DNA of 64,000 nucleotides from Deinococcus humi (GTDB lineage: Bacteria; Deinococcota; Deinococci; Deinococcales; Deinococcaceae): positions 1 through 64,000 of the forward strand of contig NZ_JACHFL010000017.1 in assembly GCF_014201875.1 (NCBI RefSeq), in the 5' to 3' direction. A model generated the notes under the pieces. The model worked only from the letters and a program-made list of their open reading frames with translations. It searched no databases and had not been told where the DNA came from. Position numbers and translations under genes: made by a program. Positions 55,323 through 63,383 of this stretch are shown here, in pieces. Numbering within the stretch: position 1 is the first letter of the stretch; each line of letters opens with the position of its first letter.

Positions 55323-56191
55323 CGGTGACGGAAGTCCGTCCTCCTGCGGCCACGGCTCCCCGCCGTAAAGCCCGTCCCCACCCGCTGACCGCGCACCTGC
55401 TGCCTCTGCTCATCTCTGCGTTCTTTATTGTTCCCATCGTCTTCGTCTTCTACTGGATGATCTCGATGTCGTTCCAGACCCAGGTGGAAATCAGTTCCAA
55501 CCCACCCACCTTCTGGTCGGCTCAACCCACCACCGAGTGGTACAGCCAATTGATGCGCCGGATGCCCTTTTTGCAGTACACCTGGAACAGCCTGGTGGTG
55601 GGCGTGTGTGCCACGGCCATCGGCCTGGCCATTGGCCTACCCGCCGCCTATGCCATCGCACGCTGGCGGCTCACCAGTCTGGGCACGCTTTTTCTCATCA
55701 CGCGCATTACCCCGGCCATCAGTTTTTTGATTCCCTGGTACATCATTGCCAAACGGCTCGGTCTGGGCGACTCACTGGTGATTATTACCCTGCTGCACAT
55801 CACCATTACCCTCCCACTGATCATCTGGATCATGATCGGGTTTTTCGAGGCCCTGCCGCCCGATCTTGAACAGGCGGCCACCGTAGACGGCTGTAATGCC
55901 TGGCAATCTTTCGCTCTCATCGCCGTCCCCCTGGTGAAACCCGGCATCGTGGCTGCGATCATCCTGGCTTTTATTCAGTCCTGGAACAACTTTCTCTTCG
56001 CAGCCGTGCTGGGTGGTCCCGGCTCACAGACCCTACCGGTCACGGTCTACGGGATGTTGAGCTTCGAGCAGGCCAACTGGGGCCCCCTGGCCGCCGCCGC
56101 CACCCTGGTCTGCCTGCCGGTCATTGTCGGCACCATCTTCTTCCAACGCCAGTTGGTCGAGGGTCTGACCGCCGGCGCCATGAAGGGCTGA
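55319..56191 (+). CDS. ABC sugar transporter permease 2 (MalG/UgpE-like)
   Basis: A 290-residue inner membrane protein: LLISAFFIVPIVFVFYWMIS (first helix), FLQYTWNSLVVGVCATAIGL, and the EAA loop EQAATVDGCNAWQSFALIAV. Its ATG overlaps the stop of permease 1 (ATGA). No ABC ATPase gene follows, so the importer must use an ATPase encoded elsewhere, as known for MsmK-type shared ATPases. A 103-bp gap with a 10-bp hairpin separates it from the enzyme genes. Confidence 0.92.
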   Translation: MTVTEVRPPAATAPRRKARPHPLTAHLLPLLISAFFIVPIVFVFYWMISMSFQTQVEISSNPPTFWSAQPTTEWYSQLMRRMPFLQYTWNSLVVGVCATAIGLAIGLPAAYAIARWRLTSLGTLFLITRITPAISFLIPWYIIAKRLGLGDSLVIITLLHITITLPLIIWIMIGFFEALPPDLEQAATVDGCNAWQSFALIAVPLVKPGIVAAIILAFIQSWNNFLFAAVLGGPGSQTLPVTVYGMLSFEQANWGPLAAAATLVCLPVIVGTIFFQRQLVEGLTAGAMKG

Positions 56192-56211
56192 GCGCACATC
56201 AAGTCCCACCT

Positions 56212-56257
56212 GCGGGACCACACCTGACACATCCTGAGTTGCCAGGCGTGGTCCCGC
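56212..56257 (+). promoter_or_regulatory. Intra-operon hairpin between transport and enzyme genes
   Basis: GCGGGACCAC (56212-56221) and GTGGTCCCGC (56248-56257) are perfectly complementary around a 26-nt loop. Without a T-run it is more likely an mRNA-stability or processing element than a terminator. Confidence 0.5.
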
Positions 56258-56294
56258 GGCCTCCTTCTCCTTTCCTTGCATCACCGAGGTGTTT

Positions 56295-57260
56295 ATGACC
56301 CATACTGCTTCCTCTGCCTTTCACGTCCGCGGCCTGGTGGTCCCGATCGTCACACCGTACACGCCCCAAGGCAGCGTGGACCTCGCCCAGGCCGAAGCCG
56401 TGGCCCGTTTCTACGCGGCGCAGGATGTGCCGGCACTGTTTCCTGGCGGCACCACCGGAGAGTTTGCGCTGCTGACCTTGGACGAGCGTGAATCCCTGCT
56501 GGAAGCGGTGGTACGCGGCGTCCAGTCCATCGGCACCGCAGTGACGCAAATCATCGCGCACACTGGCGCGGCCACGCTGGATGAAGTGCTGCGTCTGAGC
56601 CGTCATGCCCAGGCCCAGGGGGTGCCAGCCGTCGCCGTTGTCACCCCCTTTTATTACGGCTATGAAGAGGCGGCGCTCCTGGCCTTCTACCAGACGGTGT
56701 GCCGGGCCCTGCCGAACCTGGCGGTCTACGCGTATACCATCCCGCAGCGCGCTGGAAACTCGATGTCGGCTTCCAGCATCGCTGAACTGCGCCGTGAGCC
56801 GAACTTCGCGGGAATCAAGGATTCCAGCGGCGACATGCATCGCCTGCTGGCCCTGCTCGAGGTCCCAGGCCTCAGTGTGCTGGCCGGTGCAGACGATCTG
56901 TGTTACCCATTCATGACCAGTGGCGGGCACGGCCTGGTCTCCGGCCCAGGCGGTGTGGTTCCCGAGCTGTTTCAGGCCTTCTTTGCCGCTCTGGACGCCC
57001 AGCAGACGGCCCGGGCCCTGGCCCTTTCACGGCACATCCGTGAGTTCAGTCGGATGATTCGGGGTGGTGGCCGGATCGATTATCTGAAGGCCGGCCTGGA
57101 TTGGCGCGGCCTGACCAACGGGCCCTCGCGCCTGCCCCTGCCCAACCTCACTGCTGAGGAGAGGGACGCCCTGATTCTGGAGCTCGACAGATTCGCCCAG
57201 ACCCTGTCGGAAGACGGCCTCACGCTGGCTGGTGCCCCGGTGCATGACGCTGCAGTCTGA
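56295..57260 (+). CDS. DapA-family (class I, Schiff-base) aldolase/dehydratase
   Basis: A 321-residue member of the dihydrodipicolinate synthase/N-acetylneuraminate lyase superfamily. LVVPIVTPYTPQGSVDLAQA opens the barrel. LFPGGTTGEFALLTLDERES holds the GTTGE substrate-carboxylate motif. VYAYTIPQRAGNSMS holds the Tyr, and NFAGIKDSSGDMHRLL holds Lys175, the Schiff-base residue. In sugar pathways these enzymes cleave or dehydrate 2-keto-3-deoxy sugar acids. The biosynthetic DapA function is unlikely in this operon. ATG 56295 follows a GAGGTG. Its substrate should be an intermediate of the pathway that starts at the isomerase and kinases downstream. Confidence 0.88.
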   Translation: MTHTASSAFHVRGLVVPIVTPYTPQGSVDLAQAEAVARFYAAQDVPALFPGGTTGEFALLTLDERESLLEAVVRGVQSIGTAVTQIIAHTGAATLDEVLRLSRHAQAQGVPAVAVVTPFYYGYEEAALLAFYQTVCRALPNLAVYAYTIPQRAGNSMSASSIAELRREPNFAGIKDSSGDMHRLLALLEVPGLSVLAGADDLCYPFMTSGGHGLVSGPGGVVPELFQAFFAALDAQQTARALALSRHIREFSRMIRGGGRIDYLKAGLDWRGLTNGPSRLPLPNLTAEERDALILELDRFAQTLSEDGLTLAGAPVHDAAV

Positions 57261-57335
57261 GGGGGCGGAACCTCTGCCCCGCTCGCTTCAGTTCATCAGG
57301 TGTGGGGCACGCGGTCCTGACCCGAGGTGTGCCCC

Positions 57336-58295
57336 GTGATCCTGGTGGCGGGCAGCGTCAATATCGATTTCGCGGTGCAAGTGCAGGCCTTGCCGTCTCC
57401 AGGCGAGACCGTGCTGGGTGGCCCTTACCGGGTCAGTCCGGGGGGAAAAGGAGCCAACCAGGCCGTGGCGAGTGCGCGCGCCGGCGCTCGGGTGTGCTTT
57501 GTGGGGTGTGTGGGGACCGATGACCATGGCCAGCAGCTTCGTCAGGCCCTCGATGCGGAGGGCATTGACACGGCGTACCTGCGCTCCGTTGCGGACCAGA
57601 CGGGAGCAGCGTTCGTGACCGTTGGTGCCGATGGAGAAAACGCCATCGCTGTGTCCAGCGGCGCCAACCGCGCTCTTCAGGCATCGGACTTGCCGGAACT
57701 GGGCGGGGTGACGCACCTGATCTTGCAACTCGAAAGTCCCCGTGACGCAATCTGCGCCTTTGCTCAGGCGGCGCACCGTGCCGGGGTGCACATCACCCTG
57801 AACGCGGCGCCTGCACAAGCCCTGGATGATGGACTGCTCCGACTGGTCGACCTGCTGATTGTGAATGCTGGTGAGCTGGAGACGCTGTGCGGGCCTCAGG
57901 TGGGGCGTGATCTGGAGAGCCAGCTCAAGGTGATGGCTGGGCGTGGACCCCACGCCATCGTGGTCACCCTGGGTGCCGACGGCGCCGCTGTCTGGGCTAA
58001 TGGACAGTTTCACCGTACTGCGGCATTCAACGTTCCGGTGGTGGATACCACCGGTGCCGGTGACACTTTCGTGGGTGTACTGGTGGCGTCGCTCCCGCAT
58101 ATGGACCTTGCCTCGGCGGCGCAGCGTGCCTCAGCGGCCGCGGCATTGACCTGCACCCGGTCTGGCGCACAGATCAGCATGCCGCATTCGCCGGCCATCG
58201 AGCAGCTTCTCACCACCGCCCGTGTGGAACACGCCCCGCTGACTGCCAAGGGAGGAGGCGACCTGCCTGCTGCCCTTGTTTTGGAGAACCTATGA
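57336..58295 (+). CDS. PfkB-family carbohydrate kinase (ribokinase-like)
   Basis: A 319-residue ribokinase-fold enzyme: ILVAGSVNIDFAVQVQALPS, then GPYRVSPGGKGANQAVASAR (the GGKGxNxA motif), and VDTTGAGDTFVGVLVASLPH, where Asp243 is the catalytic base and GAGD the anion hole. The N-terminus is closest to RbsK-type enzymes; 2-keto-3-deoxygluconate kinases share the fold. GTG 57336 lies 8 nt after GAGG. The sequence before it forms a GGGGCAC/GTGCCCC hairpin (57304-57335) with the Shine-Dalgarno in the loop. Its stop overlaps the start of the isomerase-like gene by 4 nt. Confidence 0.9.
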   Translation: MILVAGSVNIDFAVQVQALPSPGETVLGGPYRVSPGGKGANQAVASARAGARVCFVGCVGTDDHGQQLRQALDAEGIDTAYLRSVADQTGAAFVTVGADGENAIAVSSGANRALQASDLPELGGVTHLILQLESPRDAICAFAQAAHRAGVHITLNAAPAQALDDGLLRLVDLLIVNAGELETLCGPQVGRDLESQLKVMAGRGPHAIVVTLGADGAAVWANGQFHRTAAFNVPVVDTTGAGDTFVGVLVASLPHMDLASAAQRASAAAALTCTRSGAQISMPHSPAIEQLLTTARVEHAPLTAKGGGDLPAALVLENL

Positions 58296-59908
58296 CGACT
58301 TCCCCGCTCCCCTTGACCGAAGCTTATCTGGTGGCCAACGGCGACATGCGCCTCGCCGCCAACCAGCAATGCTGGCCAGCCCAGGCGCAACTGGAGGCGC
58401 AACTGACCCAGGCGCTGCTGGCGCTGGGGGTACGCGTGACCCGGGCGCACGGGGTCGATCCCCATGAACATCACGGCTTTATTTCCTCGCAGCGCATGGG
58501 CATGGACGTGTTCAGGCAGATCCCCAAAGATGCCCCGGTCATCGTCGCGGAAGCGGTATGGCAATACAGCCACCATGTCCTGGCCGGCCTGCGCGCCCAC
58601 CGCGGTCCCATTCTGACCGTGGCGAATTGGAGTGGGCAATGGCCAGGGCTGGTGGGGCTGCTCAATCTCAACGGCAGCCTCACCAAGATGGGCATCGCTT
58701 ACAGCACGCTCTGGAGTGAGAACTTCAAGGACGACTTTTTTGTCTCCAGGCTGTCCGAGTGGGTTCAGTCCGGCCGGGTGACCCACGATCTATCGCATGT
58801 CCGTCCTTTTGACGCACAGGCGGTGCCTGCAGAACACCGGGCGCTGGGAACCCAGCTGGCCCACGCCTTGCTGGAGCGGCAAGCCATCCTGGGCATTTTC
58901 GATGAAGGGTGCATGGGCATGTACAACGCCATCGTCGACGACGAGTTGCTCAACCCCCTGGGGATTTACAAGGAGCGGCTCAGCCAATCCGCCCTGTATG
59001 CCGGAATGCAGCAGGTCACCGATGATGAGGCCCTGGCGGCCCTGAACTGGTTGACAGAGCGCGGGATGCAGTTTGTCTGGGGGAGTGATCACGCAGCAGA
59101 ATTGACGCGCGCCCAGACGCTCGACCAGCTCAGGATGTACGTCGCGGCCGTGCGCATCGCTGCCCAGTTTGGTTGTGACGCCATCGGCATCCAGTATCAG
59201 CAGGGCCTCAAAGACCTGGCACCGGCCAGCGACCTCGCCGAAGGCCTGCTGAACAATCCTGATCGGCCCCCGGTGCACGATGCCCGGACGGGAGAGGTGC
59301 TGTATCCCGCTCAGGCCCTGCCCCATTTCAACGAGGTCGACGAGGGGGCGGCGGTTGACGGGCTGCTGACCCATCAGGTCTGGACTGCCCTGGGCCTGGA
59401 CCCGTCCAACACGCTCCACGACATCCGGTGGGGCGAGGACCATGAGGGACAGTTCGTCTGGGTCTTCATGATTTCCGGCGCCGCCCCAGCCTCGCATTTC
59501 AAAGGTGGATACGCGGGCGCATCCAGTGAGCGCCAGCCCCCAATGTTTTTTGCGCAGGGAGGCGGCACGCTCAAAGGAGAAAGTCGGCCGGGCGCGCTGG
59601 TCTGGTCACGGGTCTATGTCAGGAGCGGCCAGTTGCACGTCGACCTCGGGTTGGGCCAGGCCGTGGCGCTGCTGGAAGCTGAAGTTCAGCGCCGCTGGGC
59701 CCACACCAATCCTCAGTGGCCGATCATGAATGCGGTGCTCGAAGGGGTCAGTCGCGATCAGATGATGGCCCAGCATCAGGCCAACCACATCCAGGTGGCC
59801 TACGCCCCCAGCCGGGAACGGGCCGTGGAAGCACTGAACGTCAAGGCCACCTTATTTGACACCCTCGGGGTCAGGGTGCATCTGTGTGGGCTGGAGGCCA
59901 GGGCGTGA
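58292..59908 (+). CDS. L-fucose isomerase-like protein (FucI/AraA superfamily)
   Basis: A 538-residue protein of the L-fucose/L-arabinose isomerase superfamily: VIVAEAVWQYSHHVLAGLRA, LTVANWSGQWPGLVGLLNLN (the typical NWSGxWPGLVG), ILGIFDEGCMGMYNAIVDDE, HFNEVDEGAAVDGLLTHQVW with Glu and Asp as likely metal ligands, and QHQANHIQVAYAP with a His near the C-terminus. Metal-dependent aldose-ketose isomerisation is the expected reaction. It overlaps the kinase upstream (ATGA) and the FGGY kinase downstream (GTGA), implying tight coupling. Its specificity is unknown. Confidence 0.85.
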   Translation: MTTSPLPLTEAYLVANGDMRLAANQQCWPAQAQLEAQLTQALLALGVRVTRAHGVDPHEHHGFISSQRMGMDVFRQIPKDAPVIVAEAVWQYSHHVLAGLRAHRGPILTVANWSGQWPGLVGLLNLNGSLTKMGIAYSTLWSENFKDDFFVSRLSEWVQSGRVTHDLSHVRPFDAQAVPAEHRALGTQLAHALLERQAILGIFDEGCMGMYNAIVDDELLNPLGIYKERLSQSALYAGMQQVTDDEALAALNWLTERGMQFVWGSDHAAELTRAQTLDQLRMYVAAVRIAAQFGCDAIGIQYQQGLKDLAPASDLAEGLLNNPDRPPVHDARTGEVLYPAQALPHFNEVDEGAAVDGLLTHQVWTALGLDPSNTLHDIRWGEDHEGQFVWVFMISGAAPASHFKGGYAGASSERQPPMFFAQGGGTLKGESRPGALVWSRVYVRSGQLHVDLGLGQAVALLEAEVQRRWAHTNPQWPIMNAVLEGVSRDQMMAQHQANHIQVAYAPSRERAVEALNVKATLFDTLGVRVHLCGLEARA

Positions 59909-61419
59909 CGGTGCGGGGCCCCGTGTTGCTGGGGCTCGACGTCGGCACCTATTCGAGCAAAGGCGTCCTGACGACCCTGGACGGTCAAATCATCGCCCAG
60001 CACGTGGTGGCCCACGGGGTCTCCATGCCTGCACCCGGGCAGGTGGAGCAGGATGCCGACGCGGTGTGGTGGGCCGACGCCCAGAGTTTGATCCGGGCGC
60101 TCCTGGAGACGGTGGACCCCACTCAGGTGATGGGAGTGGCGTGCAGCGCCATCGGGCCAACGCTGCTGCCGCTGAACAAGCATGGCCAGCCCCTGCGTCC
60201 TGGCATCCTTTACGGGATAGACACCCGCGCCGGGGCCCAGATCGACGCCCTGAACCATGAACTAGGGGAAGAGCTGCTCTTCACGCACAGCCAGATGGCG
60301 CTGACCAGCCAGGCCATCGGCCCCAAGATCCGCTGGCTGCGCGAGCGGGAGCCGGATGTCTGGGCCAGAACCCAGACCCTGACCACTGCAAGCAGCTACC
60401 TGGTCTACCGTCTGACTGGGCGTCACGTGATGGACCACCACACAGGCGCACACTTCATGCCCCTCTATGACCCGCGCACGCGGCAGTGGTCCGAGACCTT
60501 TTGTCCGGCCGTTCTGGCGGACCGCGGGCTTGACCTGCTACCAGAGCTGGCCTGGAGTGATGAGCGGGCGGGCGAGGTGACATCGGAAGCCGGTCAACTG
60601 ACCGGGCTGCTTCCAGGGACGCCGGTTGCGGTGGGTACGGTAGACGCGTTGGCCGAAGCCATCAGTGTTGGCGCCACCCAATCCGGCGACCTGATGGTCA
60701 TGTACGGATCCACCACATTCTTCGTCCTGGTACAGCCTCTATCCACTCCTGATCCACGGGTGTGGTCGGTGGGCGGTGCCTTTGCAGGGCAGGTGAATCT
60801 CGCTGCTGGCATGGGGACCACCGGCAGCCTGACCCGCTGGATGGCGGACGAGTTTGCGCGGGACCTCCCCACTGAACAAGCTTACGGGGCGCTGTTTGCC
60901 GAGGCTGCTCGGATTCCCCCAGGCGCGGATGGTCTCTTGATGCTGCCCTATTTCAGCGGTGAGCGAACGCCGATCAACGATCCGCAGGCCCGCGGGGTGA
61001 TTGCTGGCCTGACGCTGGCGCACACGCGCGGGCATCTGTTTCGAGCAGCCCTGGAGGGGGTCGGGTTTGGGATCCGGCACAACCTTGAAGCCTTTCGGGA
61101 TCTTGGAGCGGACATCCGCCGGGTGATTGCCGTGGGCGGCGGCACGAAAGGCCGGGTCTGGCTCCAGATCGTCAGCGATGTCACGGGCGTGGCGCAGGAG
61201 ATGACCCAGGTGAGCCTTGGAGCGAGTTATGGAGACGCCTTTCTGGCAGGCCGCGCGGCGGGTGTTCTCGCGCCTGAGGACCTGCAAGGCTGGATCCAGC
61301 CAGCTGAGCTCGTGGTGCCGGAGGCAGCCGCCAAAGCGGCCTATGACCGGCTCTACCCCCTCTACCGTGAGCTGTACACCTCTACGAGATCCGTTGTTCA
61401 CGCACTCTCCCGTTCATAG
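59905..61419 (+). CDS. FGGY-family carbohydrate kinase
   Basis: A 504-residue actin-fold kinase of the xylulokinase/fuculokinase family: VLLGLDVGTYSSKGVLTTLD (phosphate 1), VMGVACSAIGPTLLPLNKHG, then MGTTGSLTRWMADEFARDLP, LLMLPYFSGERTPINDPQAR (FGGY signature region) and RVIAVGGGTKGRVWLQIVSD (adenosine motif). It starts at GTG 59905, overlapping the isomerase stop. It should phosphorylate the ketose made by the isomerase. The PfkB kinase upstream would then act on a later intermediate or a second sugar. Last gene of the operon; an IS6 scrap follows. Confidence 0.9.
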   Translation: MTVRGPVLLGLDVGTYSSKGVLTTLDGQIIAQHVVAHGVSMPAPGQVEQDADAVWWADAQSLIRALLETVDPTQVMGVACSAIGPTLLPLNKHGQPLRPGILYGIDTRAGAQIDALNHELGEELLFTHSQMALTSQAIGPKIRWLREREPDVWARTQTLTTASSYLVYRLTGRHVMDHHTGAHFMPLYDPRTRQWSETFCPAVLADRGLDLLPELAWSDERAGEVTSEAGQLTGLLPGTPVAVGTVDALAEAISVGATQSGDLMVMYGSTTFFVLVQPLSTPDPRVWSVGGAFAGQVNLAAGMGTTGSLTRWMADEFARDLPTEQAYGALFAEAARIPPGADGLLMLPYFSGERTPINDPQARGVIAGLTLAHTRGHLFRAALEGVGFGIRHNLEAFRDLGADIRRVIAVGGGTKGRVWLQIVSDVTGVAQEMTQVSLGASYGDAFLAGRAAGVLAPEDLQGWIQPAELVVPEAAAKAAYDRLYPLYRELYTSTRSVVHALSRS

Positions 61420-61423
61420 GAAT

Positions 61424-61590
61424 TCTGGCAAGTTCTAGAAGGAGCGCAGCAGGCTGCCTGCTGCCTCCCCTCCAGAAATACCGCGATACCGACGCCGCCA
61501 AGTCGTTGTTGCGCCGCTTGATCAGCCAACATCACGGTCCAGAAGCCATCCGTACTGACAGCTCAGCAGTCCCCAGTCCTTACAGTGTTT
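61424..61590 (+). mobile_element. IS6-family scrap
   Basis: TTCTGGCAAGTTCTAGAAGG resembles the IS end. Downstream, KYRDTDAAKSLLRRLISQHH then GPEAIRTDSSA is the central part of an IS6 transposase containing the second catalytic Asp (IRTD). A palindrome GCAGCAGGC-T-GCCTGCTGC lies at 61446-61464 and may terminate the carbohydrate operon. Confidence 0.6.
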
Positions 61591-61601
61591 GATTGAGCTG
61601 C

Positions 61602-62348
61602 TCAGTCGAACAGGGTGGGCAAGACCGTTGGTGCAGGAGCATCAGGCCAGGCGCCAGTCTTGCGGAATGCCAGTCCCCTGGCACGTCGTTCCTGCAAGGC
61701 CGGCGCCATGATGAACGGCGCCGCCAGGATGCTCCATACCGCCCCCACACCCGATTTCTGAACTGTCGCGACGTCGCGCCCCAGCTGGCTGACGCCGTCC
61801 TGGGTGGCACGGCCCCGCTTGGGTTCCACCACCACAGACCGTCCCTGCGCATCACGCGCGTACAGGTCGATGCCACCGGAATCAATCAGCAACTCGCGGT
61901 CCAGCACGGTCAGTCCGGGTTCAATGAGTTCCGGGTGGCGGACCAGGGCGTCCTGCATTTGTTTCTCCGAATCAGACAAGGTGAATGACGCCTCGTGCAC
62001 ATCAAGCGCCAGGTGAGGATGCAGGAAGGTGACGCGCACGAGTTCCTCAGGACTTTGGCGGGAGGCGTGGCGCAGGCAATGGCCGTGTTCGACGCGGGCG
62101 GAGCGTTCGTCCGTACGGGGGTGCCAGTTCATGGGCTTGATACTGGTGGGGGCGTGGATCTGGAGGCTGCCGCCGCGTTTGAGTATCACGAGGGAGGCGC
62201 CGATTTCGGCAGTGCTGGTGGCGCGCCCGTGATAGGTGACTTCAGCGAGGCCAGCGATCTGGATCAGGCCATCGCGGGTGCGGGTATGGGTGGTGAGGTG
62301 GGTGGTCAGACCCCCTGGGTCCGGGGTGAGGAGTTGAGCGCGGATCAT
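61602..62348 (-). CDS. nucS: Endonuclease NucS (EndoMS-type)
   Basis: A 248-residue protein with the NucS layout. The N-terminal beta domain for DNA binding/dimerisation contains YHGRATSTAEIGASLVILKR, SLQIHAPTSIKPMNWHP and RVTFLHPHLALDVHE. The C-terminal RecB-like nuclease has the catalytic core SGGIDLYARDAQGRSVVVEP then KRGRA, with the D-x-x, E and K residues kept. In family members the motif reads VELKRG; here it is VEPKRG. The C-terminus ends TVLPTLFD, a likely beta-clamp-binding peptide. In Actinobacteria and Deinococcus-Thermus NucS-type enzymes cut at mismatches or ssDNA flaps. Confidence 0.88.
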   Translation of the reverse strand: MIRAQLLTPDPGGLTTHLTTHTRTRDGLIQIAGLAEVTYHGRATSTAEIGASLVILKRGGSLQIHAPTSIKPMNWHPRTDERSARVEHGHCLRHASRQSPEELVRVTFLHPHLALDVHEASFTLSDSEKQMQDALVRHPELIEPGLTVLDRELLIDSGGIDLYARDAQGRSVVVEPKRGRATQDGVSQLGRDVATVQKSGVGAVWSILAAPFIMAPALQERRARGLAFRKTGAWPDAPAPTVLPTLFD

Positions 62349-62497
62349 GCCGCATGGTGGCCTGGTCAGTTAAAAGTTCCTGGTAAACCAAACTCCTCGC
62401 TTGCTCTCCAGAGCGACGCAAATTTTGTCGATCCAGGCCCGGCACCGCAGGCGCAATAGAATGGAACATAGGGTTCTGCCGTTCACTACTCGTCAAA

Positions 62498-62524
62498 ACT
62501 CGACGTCAAGTCTTGACGTCGAGT
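62498..62524 (-). terminator. 27-bp near-perfect palindrome
   Basis: ACTCGACGTCAAG (62498-62510) and CTTGACGTCGAGT (62512-62524) are perfect inverted arms around one base. On the minus strand it is followed by TTTT and G, 23 nt after the SRPBCC stop, so a terminator is likely; an operator for nucS is also possible. Confidence 0.6.
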
Positions 62525-62546
62525 GAGGCGCCTCGCCTGTGAGACT

Positions 62547-62987
62547 TCACTCCACCATGGAAAGCTGCTTCTCCATCGCATCAAAGAAGCCGTTGTACCC
62601 CTCGCGAGTTCGTTCAAGGTGCTCGTCGCTGAAGCCATGGCGAGGCTGCCTAAAGGTCATCTCCGTGCCGCCCGACACTTCCTTGAGCATGACGACCACC
62701 GGCTCGGTGGCAGGCAGAGAAGGCTGGTCCGTCAATGTAAAGGCGAGGCGATAGGGCGGATCAACTTCGGTGTACTCACCGGTCCAGTAGATGAGGTGTC
62801 CGTCGGGAAGCTGTATGGTGGCACGCCACTTGCCGCCGACGCGGACGTCCATCACCACCGAGTCGAGCGGCACCTCCACAGCCTCTGTGCCGAACCAGAA
62901 GGTGAAGTGCTCGGGCGTCGTCCACATCGCATAGACACGCTCAGGTGGGGCAGTGAAGGTGCGGGTGATCATCAGTCCGTCGGTCAT
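62547..62987 (-). CDS. SRPBCC (AHSA1/ActivatorHsp90-like) protein
   Basis: A 146-residue START-like protein: GLMITRTFTAPPERVYAMWT, HFTFWFGTEAVEVPLDSVVM, GGKWRATIQLPDGHLIYWTG and EGYNGFFDAMEKQLS. Such proteins form a hydrophobic cavity and often pair with an ArsR-type regulator, as here, where the regulator ends 26 bp upstream. ATG 62987 follows GGAG. Ligand and role are unknown; it probably shields or binds a small hydrophobic molecule. Confidence 0.88.
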   Translation of the reverse strand: MTDGLMITRTFTAPPERVYAMWTTPEHFTFWFGTEAVEVPLDSVVMDVRVGGKWRATIQLPDGHLIYWTGEYTEVDPPYRLAFTLTDQPSLPATEPVVVMLKEVSGGTEMTFRQPRHGFSDEHLERTREGYNGFFDAMEKQLSMVE

Positions 62988-63013
62988 GGGCATCTCCTGT
63001 GGTCTGGGCGGCG

Positions 63014-63361
63014 TCAGGGCTCGGTGTGTTCCGGGTCGTCCAGTGTGGCGCGCAAGCGAACGTCGAGACGGTCGAACCGGTCGTTCCAGAAACGGCGGTA
63101 AGGCTCCATCCACTCGGCAGCCTCGCGCATGGGGTCGGCAGCGAGGCGACACGGACGCCACTGGGCGTCTCGGCCTCGCGTGATGAGCCCGGCCTTCTCG
63201 AGGACTTTGAGGTGTCGCGACACTGCGGGAAGGCTGAGGTCAAACGGTTGGGCAAGCTGCGTCACAGTGGCTTCGCCGAGGCGCAGTTGTGTGAGGATGG
63301 CGCGCCGAGTCGGGTCGGCGAGGGCAGCGAAGGTTTCGCTCAGCGAGTCGGGCTTCTGCAT
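63014..63361 (-). CDS. ArsR-family regulator
   Basis: A 115-residue winged-helix protein: ETFAALADPTRRAILTQLRL, TVTQLAQPFDLSLPAVSRHL and KVLEKAGLITRGRDAQWRPC, followed by a C-terminal helix EWMEPYRRFWNDRFDRLDVR. No metal-binding CxC is seen, so it belongs to the non-metal ArsR/SRPBCC-linked group. A palindrome just upstream suggests autoregulation. It heads an operon with the SRPBCC gene. Confidence 0.9.
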   Translation of the reverse strand: MQKPDSLSETFAALADPTRRAILTQLRLGEATVTQLAQPFDLSLPAVSRHLKVLEKAGLITRGRDAQWRPCRLAADPMREAAEWMEPYRRFWNDRFDRLDVRLRATLDDPEHTEP

Positions 63362-63371
63362 TTCGCTTCCT

Positions 63372-63383
63372 TGTTAATTAACA
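63372..63383 (-). promoter_or_regulatory. Palindromic operator in front of the ArsR gene
   Basis: TGTTAATTAACA is a perfect 12-bp palindrome 10 bp before the ATG. On the minus strand TATGTT, a possible -10, lies immediately before it, so a repressor bound here would block transcription. Confidence 0.6.

Noticed and set aside
56295..57260. Biosynthetic dihydrodipicolinate synthase (dapA)
   Set aside because: The fold and Lys/Tyr residues match the superfamily, but operon position between sugar transport and kinase genes argues for a catabolic lyase.
53126..61419. Sulfoglycolytic (sulfoquinovose) operon, given the sulfatase elsewhere in the window
   Set aside because: No YihQ-type glycosidase, SLA reductase or sulfo-specific enzyme is present, and the sulfatase at 27075 is 25 kb away and not linked.
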